Origin: Streptomyces sp. NA02950
Lineage (GTDB): Bacteria; Actinomycetota; Actinomycetes; Streptomycetales; Streptomycetaceae
DNA: 64,000 nucleotides
Direction of reading: 5' to 3'
NCBI RefSeq assembly: GCF_013364155.1
Contig: NZ_CP054916.1
Coordinates: 4,647,001-4,711,000, forward strand
In this document: positions 16,983 to 24,166 of the stretch, piece after piece
Position numbering within the stretch: position 1 is the first letter of the stretch
How the letters are laid out: each line of letters starts with the position of its first letter
The notes under the pieces: generated by a model
Database searches by the model: none
What the model saw: the letters and a program-made list of their open reading frames with translations, nothing else
What the model was told of the DNA's origin: nothing
Position numbers and translations under genes: made by a program

Positions 16983-18470
16983 GTGAGCGTGCCCGAGCCC
17001 ATGGACGACCCGTGGGCGGACTCCGGTCCGGCCGAGCGGTTCCCCTCCCCCCGGTTCCGCCGCGGTGAAGGTGGTGGCCGGGGCCGTGACGACCAGCATG
17101 ACCGCGGGCGTGACGGAGACGGCGGAAGCGCCTGGGAGGGCTCCGGCTTCGAGCGCGTCCCGCCGCAGGACCTCGACGCCGAGCAGTCCGTGCTCGGCGG
17201 CATGCTGCTCTCCAAGGACGCCATCGCCGATGTGGTGGAGGTCCTCAAGGGCCATGACTTCTACCGCCCCGCCCACGAGACCGTCTACCAGGCCATCCTG
17301 GACCTGTATGCGAAGGGCGAACCGGCCGACCCGATCACGGTCGCCGCTGAGCTGACCAAGCGCGGTGAGATCGCCCGCGTGGGTGGCGCCTCGTATCTCC
17401 ACACCCTCGTCCAGTCGGTCCCCACCGCCGCCAACGCCGAGTACTACGCGGAGATCGTCCACGAGCGTGCCGTGCTGCGGCGTCTGGTCGAGGCCGGTAC
17501 GCGCATCACCCAGATGGGATACGCGGCGGACGGCGATGTCGATGAGATCGTCAACAACGCCCAGGCGGAGATCTACGCCGTCACCGAACAGCGCACCAGC
17601 GAGGACTATCTGCCGCTCGGCGACATCATGGAGGGCGCGCTCGACGAGATCGAGGCGATCGGTTCGCGCAGCGGGCAGATGTCCGGAGTGCCCACCGGGT
17701 TCACCGATCTCGACTCGCTGACCAACGGTCTGCACCCGGGCCAGATGATCGTCATCGCCGCGCGTCCCGCCATGGGTAAGTCCACCCTGGCGCTGGACTT
17801 CGCGCGCGCCTGCTCCATCAAGAACAACATGCCCAGCGTCATCTTCTCGCTGGAGATGGGGCGCAACGAGATCGCCATGCGTCTGCTGTCCGCCGAGGCC
17901 CGGGTGGCACTGCACCACATGCGCTCGGGCAGCATGACCGACGAGGACTGGACGCGGCTGGCCCGCCGGATGCCGGATGTCTCCCAGGCACCGCTCTACA
18001 TCGACGACTCGCCCAACCTGTCGATGATGGAGATCCGCGCCAAGTGCCGTCGGCTGAAGCAGCGCAATGACCTCCAACTGGTGGTCATCGACTATCTCCA
18101 GCTGATGCAGTCCGGCGGCGCCCGGCGCCCCGAGAGCCGTCAGCAAGAGGTCTCGGACATGTCGCGAAACCTGAAGCTGCTGGCCAAGGAGCTGGAAGTG
18201 CCGGTCATCGCGCTCTCCCAGCTGAACCGTGGACCCGAGCAGCGCACCGACAAGAAGCCGATGGTCTCGGACCTCCGGGAAAGTGGGTCCATCGAGCAGG
18301 ACGCCGACATGGTCATCCTGCTCCACCGCGAGGACGCCTACGAGAAGGAGTCCCCGCGCGCGGGCGAGGCGGACCTGATCGTGGCCAAGCACCGTAACGG
18401 TCCGACGGCCACCATCACCGTCGCCTTCCAGGGCCACTACTCCCGCTTCGTCGACATGGCTCAGACCTGA
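16983..18470 (+). CDS. dnaB: Replicative DNA helicase DnaB
   Basis: Hexameric 5'-3' fork helicase, 495 aa. After a variable Arg/Asp/Gly-rich N-tail (~1-55) comes the primase-binding N domain (VPPQDLDAEQSVLGGMLLS), a linker, and the RecA-like motor with Walker A ARPAMGKST near residue 260, IFSLEMGRNEIAMR, VVIDYLQLMQ (Walker B) and SDLRESGSIEQDAD. No intein. Start GTG 16983 is preceded by AGGAGGT with a 6-nt spacer; the frame is open 51 nt further up but without an SD. DnaA boxes lie upstream. Confidence 0.97.
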   Translation: MSVPEPMDDPWADSGPAERFPSPRFRRGEGGGRGRDDQHDRGRDGDGGSAWEGSGFERVPPQDLDAEQSVLGGMLLSKDAIADVVEVLKGHDFYRPAHETVYQAILDLYAKGEPADPITVAAELTKRGEIARVGGASYLHTLVQSVPTAANAEYYAEIVHERAVLRRLVEAGTRITQMGYAADGDVDEIVNNAQAEIYAVTEQRTSEDYLPLGDIMEGALDEIEAIGSRSGQMSGVPTGFTDLDSLTNGLHPGQMIVIAARPAMGKSTLALDFARACSIKNNMPSVIFSLEMGRNEIAMRLLSAEARVALHHMRSGSMTDEDWTRLARRMPDVSQAPLYIDDSPNLSMMEIRAKCRRLKQRNDLQLVVIDYLQLMQSGGARRPESRQQEVSDMSRNLKLLAKELEVPVIALSQLNRGPEQRTDKKPMVSDLRESGSIEQDADMVILLHREDAYEKESPRAGEADLIVAKHRNGPTATITVAFQGHYSRFVDMAQT

Positions 18471-18483
18471 CGGTCCTGTGTAG

Positions 18484-18663
18484 GAGCGCTTCACCCAGCT
18501 CTACCGTGACGAACACCGGTCCCTCCGGCAGGTCGCCACCCTCACCGGGCTTTCCCGCAGAGTGCTCACCGACCTTGCCAAGGAGTACGGCATCCCGCTT
18601 CGCGAAGGTCCCCAGGACTACAGGCCCCGCGGCACCATCGAAAGGGACTGGCTGCCATCCTCC
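18484..18663 (+). pseudogene. Decayed HTH-domain fragment
   Basis: A reading frame directly after a TAG at 18481 encodes ERFTQLYRDEHRSLRQVAT, LTGLSRRVLTDLAKEYGIPL and REGPQDYR. This is a plausible helix-turn-helix of the kind found at the C-terminus of some actinobacterial DNA-binding and transposition-associated proteins. There is no start codon or N-terminal domain, and downstream the frame loses protein character before running into the tetR gene. I read it as the 3' remnant of a lost gene; the family is a guess. Confidence 0.45.
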
Positions 18664-18739
18664 GGCCCGCTCTCACCGGCCCCTTCGGCCGGTTCGGCGC
18701 ACGCGTTGTCACAGCAGTGCAGCAGCTGCGGGACTTCAG

Positions 18740-18761
18740 TTCTTGACTTCGAGGTCAAGAA
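18740..18761. promoter_or_regulatory. TetR operator candidate, site 1
   Basis: TTCTTGAC-N6-GTCAAGAA, perfect 8-bp arms, ending 19 bp before the tetR start, so probably covering its promoter. Confidence 0.65.
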
Positions 18762-18780
18762 TCATGCTAATGTTCTGATC

Positions 18781-19359
18781 ATGGGAAGGCCCAAGCAGTT
18801 CGATCCGGATGTCGCCGTTGAACACGCCATGGACGTGTTCTGGCGGAAGGGGTATGCCGGGACCACGCCGCAGGATCTCGTCGACGCGATCGGCATCGGC
18901 AAGGGCAGCCTCTACAACACGTTCGGCAGTAAACACGCCTTGTTCGAGCAGGCACTTCGCCGCTATCGCGACAGCCAGGCCGTTGCTCTCATCGAGATGT
19001 TCGAGGAGCCCGGGCCGGTCAAGGCTCGTCTGCGCACGGCGCTGGAGTTCCTTGCCGAGATGGACCTCGCCGACCCGGACCGTCGGGGCTGCATGGCTGT
19101 GAACACGGCGGCAGAACTCGCCGGCACGGACCAGGTGGCAACCGAACTCGTCCAGCGCATGTTCGCTCGAACCGAGGACGCCTTCCGCGCGCTGATCGAA
19201 GAAGGGCAACGCTCGGGAGAGATCGCACCGGAACGTGATCCCGCGGCACTGGGAAGCCTGCTGCTGAACACAGTCGTGGGCCTGCGGCTCATGGCGCGTG
19301 TTGCCGAAAGCCCTGATCGGCTTGTCCGAGTGATCGACGCGACGGTCGACTCTCTCTAA
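18781..19359 (+). CDS. TetR-family transcriptional regulator
   Basis: 192 aa. N-terminal HTH: MGRPKQFDPDVAVEHAMDVFWRKGYAGTTPQDLVDAIGIGKGSLYNTFGSKHALFEQAL. The C-terminal part has the CMAVNTAAEL stretch of the TetR_C/YxaF-like subgroup. A longer open frame exists upstream but would include the operator and the decayed fragment; ATG 18781 starts the conserved domain. It precedes an SDR gene carrying a related operator, so it probably represses itself and that gene, responding to an unknown ligand, perhaps an electrophile or carbonyl compound. Confidence 0.92.
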   Translation: MGRPKQFDPDVAVEHAMDVFWRKGYAGTTPQDLVDAIGIGKGSLYNTFGSKHALFEQALRRYRDSQAVALIEMFEEPGPVKARLRTALEFLAEMDLADPDRRGCMAVNTAAELAGTDQVATELVQRMFARTEDAFRALIEEGQRSGEIAPERDPAALGSLLLNTVVGLRLMARVAESPDRLVRVIDATVDSL

Positions 19360-19406
19360 CCCGAATCGCAGCGCTCGCCTTATTTGGAGTGGCTGCTGCC
19401 CAAATT

Positions 19407-19426
19407 TTGTACTTCAAGTTCAAGAA
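19407..19426. promoter_or_regulatory. TetR operator candidate, site 2
   Basis: TTGTACTTCAAGTTCAAGAA shares 15 of 20 positions with bases 18742-18761 of site 1, including TCAAGAA. It ends 10 bp before the SDR start. The left arm is degenerate. Confidence 0.5.
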
Positions 19427-19436
19427 CTGGAGTGTC

Positions 19437-20219
19437 GTGCACCTCAAGCTCACCGCCAAGACGGCCGTCGTCACCGGTGCCAGCCGGGGCATCGGGCTCG
19501 CCACTGCTCGGACCCTCACAGCCGAAGGTGTCCGCGTCGTCGGCGCCGCCCGCACCATCACGCCCGAGTTGAAGGAAACCGGTGCCTCCACGGTGTCGGC
19601 CGACCTGAGCACCGCCGAAGGTGTCGCCACTGTGATGGACAGCGCCCTCACCGAGCTGGGCGGCATCGACCTGCTGGTGAACAACGTCGGAGCCGGGGAC
19701 GACGTGGAGCCCGTCGGCTTCCTCGGCACCGACGACTCCCAGTGGACCCGCGTCCTCGACCTCAACCTGCTCAGTGCCGTCCGTGTCGCCCGCGCGGCTC
19801 TGCCGAGCCTGATCGAGCGCCATGGGTCGATCGTCAACGTCTCGTCCATCAACTCACGGCTGCCTGCCGCTGGCCCGGTCGCCTACAGCGCGGCCAAGGC
19901 GGCCCTGGCCGCACTCGGCAAGTCCCTGGCTGAAGAGTTCGGGCCCCAGGGGGTGCGCGTGAACACCGTCTCTCCCGGAGTGGTCCGCACTGCCATATGG
20001 GAGGACCCTGAGGGATTCGGTGGCAAGGTGGCGGCCGGAGCCGGGGCGGAGCACGCCGTGTTCCTTCAGCGGATCCCGGAAGCCTTCAACATCACTACTG
20101 GCCGCATTACCGAACCCGAGGAAGTGGCGGCCTTGATCGCGTTCCTCCTCTCCGACGTCGCGGGCAACATCACTGGCGCCGACCACATCATCGACGGTGG
20201 CACCGTCAAGACACTCTGA
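19437..20219 (+). CDS. Short-chain dehydrogenase/reductase
   Basis: 260 aa classical SDR: TGASRGIG cofactor motif near the N-terminus, NNVGAG in place of NNAG, NVSSIN (Ser) and YSAAK catalytic residues, C-terminal ITGADHIIDGGTVKTL. Substrate unknown. Start GTG 19437 has GGAG 5 nt upstream; an ATG at 19389 is in frame but would place the operator inside the gene. Likely controlled by the adjacent TetR. A hairpin follows at 20256-20289. Confidence 0.9.
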   Translation: MHLKLTAKTAVVTGASRGIGLATARTLTAEGVRVVGAARTITPELKETGASTVSADLSTAEGVATVMDSALTELGGIDLLVNNVGAGDDVEPVGFLGTDDSQWTRVLDLNLLSAVRVARAALPSLIERHGSIVNVSSINSRLPAAGPVAYSAAKAALAALGKSLAEEFGPQGVRVNTVSPGVVRTAIWEDPEGFGGKVAAGAGAEHAVFLQRIPEAFNITTGRITEPEEVAALIAFLLSDVAGNITGADHIIDGGTVKTL

Positions 20220-20255
20220 ATCACCGAGTCCCACGAGGGTGGGGCTGATTCTCCT

Positions 20256-20289
20256 GGCTGCGGGACGGGAGGAGACCCGTTCCGCAGCC
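20256..20289 (+). terminator. stem-loop after the first SDR
   Basis: 14-bp arms with one mismatch (20256-20269, 20276-20289) and a 6-nt loop, 36 bp past the SDR stop. Confidence 0.7.
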
Positions 20290-20371
20290 ATAGGAAATGA
20301 CATGACCCCGCTCGCGGCCGTTGCGGTCCCGGTGCCGCCACTGCCCGGTGGCCCTACGGCGCGGCGCCGCC

Positions 20372-20397
20372 ACCACCCGGTGGCCCTACCGGGTGGT
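20372..20397 (-). terminator. stem-loop at the second SDR stop codon
   Basis: Perfect 10-bp arms (ACCACCCGGT / ACCGGGTGGT) with a 6-nt loop that overlaps the last codons of the minus-strand SDR gene. Confidence 0.5.
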
Positions 20398-21105
20398 GTG
20401 GGCGCCGCCGTTGACGTGGATGGTCTGGCCGGTGATGTGGCGGGCGCCGGGGGAGGCGAGGAAGTACGCGGTCTGCGTGATGTCGTCGACATGGCCCGGC
20501 CGCTTGTTGTGGGTCTCCTGGACGAGGGCGTCGCGGCGTTCGTCGGTCAGGCCGCCCTGGAAGAAGTCAGTACCCGCGATATAGCCGGCGGAGATGACGT
20601 TGGTGGTGATGCCGTGCGGGCCGAGTTCGGCGGAGAGCGCGGCGTTCCAGGCGGCGAGGGCCGCCTTGGCCGCCCCGTACGAGCCGCCCCGGCGCTCGGC
20701 GCCGATCGAGCCGATGCTGATCACCGAGCTGCCGGGGGCAAGGAGGTCCCGGACCGCGGTGGTGGTCAGGACCGCACCGAGCAGGTTCTGGGCGAGGTTG
20801 GCCTGCCATTCGGCGGCCACCACCTCCAGGGGCGACCGTTCGCCGGGGCTTCCGGCCCCGGCGAGGCCGCCGGCCGCGTTGACGAGGACGTCGAGGGAGC
20901 TCAGACGTCGGCTGAGGGCCTCGACCTGGGAGGGGTCGGTCGCGTCGCAGACGACGCCGTGGACGCCGAGCTCCTTGGCGGTTCGCTCGACCGTGTCGGC
21001 ATGGCGTCCGGTGATGAAGACCTCGGCCCGGTCGGCGGCGAACCGCGCTGCGATGGCACGACCGATGCCGCTGGTGGCTCCGGTGACGAGGGCGATGCGG
21101 GTCAC
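20386..21105 (-). CDS. Short-chain dehydrogenase/reductase (second)
   Basis: 239 aa SDR: TGATSGIG, NAAGG, SIGSIG and YGAAK (catalytic Tyr and Lys), C-terminus ITGQTIHVNGGAHTT. Substrate unknown. The start is GTG at 21105, preceded by AAGGTAGGGA. The probable left edge of the IS110 element lies only about 26 bp upstream of the start codon, so the native promoter may be missing or replaced by one inside the element. Convergent with the first SDR. Confidence 0.88.
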   Translation of the reverse strand: MTRIALVTGATSGIGRAIAARFAADRAEVFITGRHADTVERTAKELGVHGVVCDATDPSQVEALSRRLSSLDVLVNAAGGLAGAGSPGERSPLEVVAAEWQANLAQNLLGAVLTTTAVRDLLAPGSSVISIGSIGAERRGGSYGAAKAALAAWNAALSAELGPHGITTNVISAGYIAGTDFFQGGLTDERRDALVQETHNKRPGHVDDITQTAYFLASPGARHITGQTIHVNGGAHTTR

Positions 21106-21131
21106 TGGTCCCTACCTTCTTGATCGGGCTG

Positions 21132-21332
21132 AGCGAGCCATTCGTAGGGTTGGCTCACCCAGGGGCGCTGGGTGTGGCTATCACTGGTCTGCCGCTCGTG
21201 GCTCGGGAGGATTGGCCGCCCGGCGCCCCACGACGACTCGGCCGCCAATTGGGAAATGCGACAAGATCGCTTTGTAGGGACTCGTCGGCGAGGTCGTCTG
21301 TGGGACACGGCACGACGACGATCAGGAGAGCG
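21132..21332 (+). ncRNA. Candidate bridge-RNA locus of the IS110 element
   Basis: IS110 elements of the long-left-end type encode a structured bridge RNA between the left end and the recombinase that pairs with target and donor DNA. The position and size (~200 nt) fit. Local folds seen: AGCCA/TGGCT (21136-21140, 21151-21155), CACCCAG/CTGGGTG with a 5-nt loop (21156-21174) and GTCGTC/GACGAC with an inner GTG/CAC in the 21290-21320 region. I could not assign the target- or donor-binding loops. Confidence 0.35.
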
Positions 21333-22526
21333 ATGCACCCCCGCGTATGGGCCGGAATCGACGCCGGCAAGGCCCACCACCACTGTGTGGCAATCGACTC
21401 CGAGGGGAACAAACTCCTCTCCCGCCGCGTGGCCAACGACGAGCCGGAACTCCTCCAACTCCTGGCCGATGTCCTTGCGCTGGGCCATGAGGTGGTCTGG
21501 GCCGTCGACCTCGCCGACGGCGGCGCCGCACTGGCCATCACCACCCTGCTCGCCCATGACCAGCAGGTGCTCTACATCTCCGGTCGCACCGTCAACCGTG
21601 CCTCGGAGGCATACCGGGGCGAGAGCAAGAGCGACGCCCGCGACGCCGCGATCATCGCTGATCAGGCACGCATGCGCCGCGACCTGACCCCGATGCGATT
21701 GCCCGACAGCCTCAGCGCCGAACTGAAGCTCCTCACTGCCCGCCGCACCGATCTGGTCTGCGATCGCACCCGCACCATCAACCGGCTCCGCGCCCAGCTG
21801 AACGGCATCTTCCCCGCTCTGGAACGGGCATTGGACCTGAGCAACGCGGGCCCGCTGATCCTGCTCACCGGATACCAGACCCCGGCCTCTATCCGGCGGC
21901 TGGGCCGCACCCGCCTGGAGGCATGGCTTCGCCGTCGCAAGGTCCGCAGCGCCGGTCAGGTCGCCCGGACCGCGCTGGAGGCCGCCGAACGGCAGCACAC
22001 CGCCGTGCCGGGGGAAGACGTCGCCGCCGAGCTGGTGCACACGCTCGCCCAGCAACTGACCGCTCTCAACGAGCAGATCGCCGCAGTGGACCGTCGCATC
22101 GCCGAGCGGTTCAGGGAGCACGAACTCGCCGAGGTCATCACCAGCATGCCCGGCATCGGCCCGACTCTCGGTGCGGAGTTCCTCGCTGCCACCAACGGTG
22201 ACATGGAGCTCTTCGGCTCCCCGGACCGGCTTGCCGGCTTCTGCGGTCTGGCTCCCGCCTCGCGCGACTCCGGCCGCATCAGCGGCAACCTGCGCCGACC
22301 CCAGCGATACCACCGCGGCTTGCAGCGTGTCTTCTACACCTCCGCGCTGATCAGCATCCAACGCCACCCAGAGTCCAGGGCGTTCTACGACCGCAAGAGG
22401 GCCGAGGGGAAGCGCCACACGCAGGCCGTCATCGCCCTCGCGCGCAGACGTGTCAACGTCCTGTGGGCACTCCTGCGGGACAGGCGCTGCTACCAAGCGG
22501 TCCCACCCGTCGCTATGGCGGCATGA
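21333..22526 (+). CDS. IS110-family transposase (DEDD recombinase)
   Basis: 397 aa. The N-terminal RuvC-like DEDD domain shows AGIDAGKAHH (Asp10), VVWAVDLADG (Asp59, where the family norm is Glu) and ESKSDARDAAIIADQARMRRDL (Asp101, Asp104). A coiled-coil middle (~230-265) leads to the Transposase_20 domain with SMPGIGPTLGAEFL and FCGLAPASRDSGR, whose Ser313 is the probable nucleophile. Full length with no frameshift. Start ATG 21333 with AGGAGAG upstream. Likely active or recently active. Confidence 0.95.
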   Translation: MHPRVWAGIDAGKAHHHCVAIDSEGNKLLSRRVANDEPELLQLLADVLALGHEVVWAVDLADGGAALAITTLLAHDQQVLYISGRTVNRASEAYRGESKSDARDAAIIADQARMRRDLTPMRLPDSLSAELKLLTARRTDLVCDRTRTINRLRAQLNGIFPALERALDLSNAGPLILLTGYQTPASIRRLGRTRLEAWLRRRKVRSAGQVARTALEAAERQHTAVPGEDVAAELVHTLAQQLTALNEQIAAVDRRIAERFREHELAEVITSMPGIGPTLGAEFLAATNGDMELFGSPDRLAGFCGLAPASRDSGRISGNLRRPQRYHRGLQRVFYTSALISIQRHPESRAFYDRKRAEGKRHTQAVIALARRRVNVLWALLRDRRCYQAVPPVAMAA

Positions 22527-22606
22527 GGACCCGAACAGCTCATCGCTGACGCTTGACAACGTCATTGGGAATCCTCCTTGGCTCGCTGATCTCTGGCGAC
22601 TGCTAC

Positions 22607-22620
22607 GTTTAGATCTAAAC
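22607..22620. promoter_or_regulatory. 14-bp palindrome, likely MarR operator
   Basis: GTTTAGATCTAAAC, perfect, 25 bp before the marR start, and much more AT-rich than its surroundings. Confidence 0.65.
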
Positions 22621-22644
22621 ACAGTAGGGCCGGAGGAGTACACC

Positions 22645-23160
22645 GTGGCCGAACCACCGTTCCGCTCCGCCGCCGGGATCGCGGCCGCGTGGCAGCGGGA
22701 GCGACCGGGCACACCGACCGAGTCGATCGAGATCGTGACGCCCATCTGGTGGCTGGCGAAGCTCTTCGCGGACGACCGCGGCCGGGCGCTGCGCGCGGCG
22801 GGCATCGACACCGCCACCCTCGATCTGCTGTCCGTCATCCGCCGCTCCGGACCGCCGTACGCCCTCAGCACCCGCGAGATCGCCGATCGGACGCTGGTGA
22901 CGGCCGGGGCGATCTCGCAGCGCGTCGCCCGTGCCGAGGGGCAGGGGCTCGTTCGGCGGGCGCCGGGTACGACGGGGCGCCGGACGGTGATGGTGTCCCT
23001 GACGGACGAGGGACACGCCCTTGTCGAGCGGTCCGTGGATGTGGTGCTCGGGCGCGAGGCCGCGCTCGTCAGCGGGTTGTCCGCGGACGAGCGCGCCGCA
23101 CTCGTCGCCCTTCTGGACAAGCTGCTCGCCGATGTCGGCCGACGTCAACGCGAGGGCTGA
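22645..23160 (+). CDS. MarR-family transcriptional regulator
   Basis: 171 aa winged-helix protein: LDLLSVIRRSGPPYALSTREIADRTLVTAGAISQRVARAEGQGLVRRAPGTTGRRTVMVSLTDEG covers recognition helix and wing; flanking helices form the dimer. Start GTG 22645 has GGAGGAG 6-7 nt upstream. The palindrome at 22607-22620 suggests autoregulation. The next ~107 bp (to 23267) are low-complexity CCGGCCCC/TCCCGG repeats. The regulated target is unclear because the IS element separates it from the SDR genes. Confidence 0.88.
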   Translation: MAEPPFRSAAGIAAAWQRERPGTPTESIEIVTPIWWLAKLFADDRGRALRAAGIDTATLDLLSVIRRSGPPYALSTREIADRTLVTAGAISQRVARAEGQGLVRRAPGTTGRRTVMVSLTDEGHALVERSVDVVLGREAALVSGLSADERAALVALLDKLLADVGRRQREG

Positions 23161-23267
23161 CGGCCCATCGGCCCCGGCCCCGGCCCCGTCCCGGTCCCGA
23201 CTCCGGCTCCGGCCCCGTCCCGGTCCCGGTCCCGCCACAGCGCCACCCCGGGCCGGCACCGGCCGCG

Positions 23268-23627
23268 TCAGATCACATCGGAGAGCTCCTCCATCAGCCG
23301 GCGCTTGGGCCGGGCGCCGACCATCGAGCGCACCGGTTCGCCCGCCCGGAACACCATCAGCGTCGGCATCGACAGCACCCCGTACGCCGCCGTGGTGCGC
23401 GGGTTCTGGTCCACGTCCAGCTCCACCACCTTCAACCGGTGCGCCTCCTCCCGGGCGATCTCCGCCAGCACCGGCGCGATCATCCGGCACGGCGGGCACC
23501 ACGAGGCGGTGAACTCCACCAGGACCGGCACCCCGGCCGCCAGCACCTCCGCCGCGAACGTCTCGTCCGTGACCGTGGCCACTCCCCCGAGGTGTGTCCG
23601 TCCCCCGGTATGCGTCTGTGCCGTCAT
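23268..23627 (-). CDS. Thioredoxin with WCPPC active site
   Basis: 119 aa. Thioredoxin fold with FTASWCPPCRMIAPVL (active site CPPC rather than the usual CGPC), VVELDVDQNPRTTAAYGVLSMPTLMVFRAGE (cis-Pro loop MPT) and an amphipathic end. The first ~16 residues extend beyond the core. Start ATG 23627 has GGAG 6 nt upstream. It begins 1 bp after the MerR gene's stop, so the two form one operon, probably redox controlled. CPPC changes redox potential in known thioredoxins, so this may be a specialised reductase. Confidence 0.93.
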   Translation of the reverse strand: MTAQTHTGGRTHLGGVATVTDETFAAEVLAAGVPVLVEFTASWCPPCRMIAPVLAEIAREEAHRLKVVELDVDQNPRTTAAYGVLSMPTLMVFRAGEPVRSMVGARPKRRLMEELSDVI

Positions 23628-23628
23628 C

Positions 23629-24087
23629 TCAGTCTCCTTCTCCCGTGCAGGTCTTGATGGATGGCCGCGGCGTCAGTGCGCAGCGCGGCTCCGGAGCTCC
23701 CCCCGGCGCCGTCGCCTCCGCCTCCAGCGCCGAACGCGCCCGCTCCGCCTGGGCGAGCTGCTCCTCGACCCGGTGCCGTACGCCGGTCAGCCGCGCGATG
23801 CAGTCGTCCAGTTCGGCCAGCTTGCGCCGGTACACCTCCAGCGAGGCGGGGCAGGAGTCACCGGCCGGATGCCCGGAGCGCAGACACTCCAGGAACGGCC
23901 GGGTCTCCTCCAGACCGATGCCGAAGTCCCGCAGCATGCGGATCTCCTGGACCAGCCGCAGGTCGTCCTCGTCGTACGCCCGGTATCCATTGCCCGTGCG
24001 CCGCGCGGGCAGCAGCCCGAGCGACTCGTAGTAGCGCAGGGTGCGGGTGGTGATTCCCGCCCGTTCGGCCAGCTCTCCGATCCGCAT
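23629..24087 (-). CDS. MerR-family regulator
   Basis: 152 aa. N-terminal MerR HTH (MRIGELAERAGITTRTLRYYESLGLLPARRTGNGYRAYDEDDL), then a dimerising helix and a C-terminal part with cysteines in FLECLRSGHPAGDSCPAS and near the end (KTCTGEGD). The cysteine pair suggests metal or thiol/redox sensing. Start ATG 24087; a longer open frame upstream lacks MerR similarity. Its operon partner is a thioredoxin and a perfect dyad lies just upstream. Confidence 0.92.
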   Translation of the reverse strand: MRIGELAERAGITTRTLRYYESLGLLPARRTGNGYRAYDEDDLRLVQEIRMLRDFGIGLEETRPFLECLRSGHPAGDSCPASLEVYRRKLAELDDCIARLTGVRHRVEEQLAQAERARSALEAEATAPGGAPEPRCALTPRPSIKTCTGEGD

Positions 24088-24101
24088 GCCAGGACGGTAG
24101 A

Positions 24102-24121
24102 CCTTGACCCGGGCGTCAAGG
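24102..24121. promoter_or_regulatory. MerR operator candidate
   Basis: CCTTGAC-N6-GTCAAGG, perfect 7-bp arms, 15 bp before the merR ATG. MerR proteins bind such dyads inside the promoter spacer, and TTGAC in the dyad could be the -35. The short distance suggests a leaderless or nearly leaderless message. Confidence 0.65.
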
Positions 24122-24166
24122 CCAGAAGTTATTTCCCACCCGGTGCCCCCGCCGTAGGGTGCGGGC

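Larger units (their letters stand above)
21132..22587 (+). mobile_element. IS110-family insertion sequence (ends tentative)
   Basis: A complete IS110-type transposase gene with about 200 bp of noncoding DNA on its 5' side and 60 bp on its 3' side. The best pair of ends I see is AGCGAGCCA at 21132-21140 and its complement TGGCTCGCT at 22579-22587, giving 1456 bp, a normal size for the family. A TGATC occurs near both ends (21121-21125, 22587-22591). A 9-bp match could arise by chance, so the boundaries are provisional; the element itself is not in doubt. Confidence 0.6.

Noticed and set aside
16908..18494. 528-codon antisense frame over dnaB
   Set aside because: Shadow of the DnaB gene; His/Asp/Val-rich translation typical of the complement of a high-GC gene.
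21102..23120. 672-codon open frame on the minus strand across the IS110 transposase and marR
   Set aside because: Overlaps two well-supported genes and the IS boundary; the translation is Arg/Ser/Pro-rich with no recognisable family.
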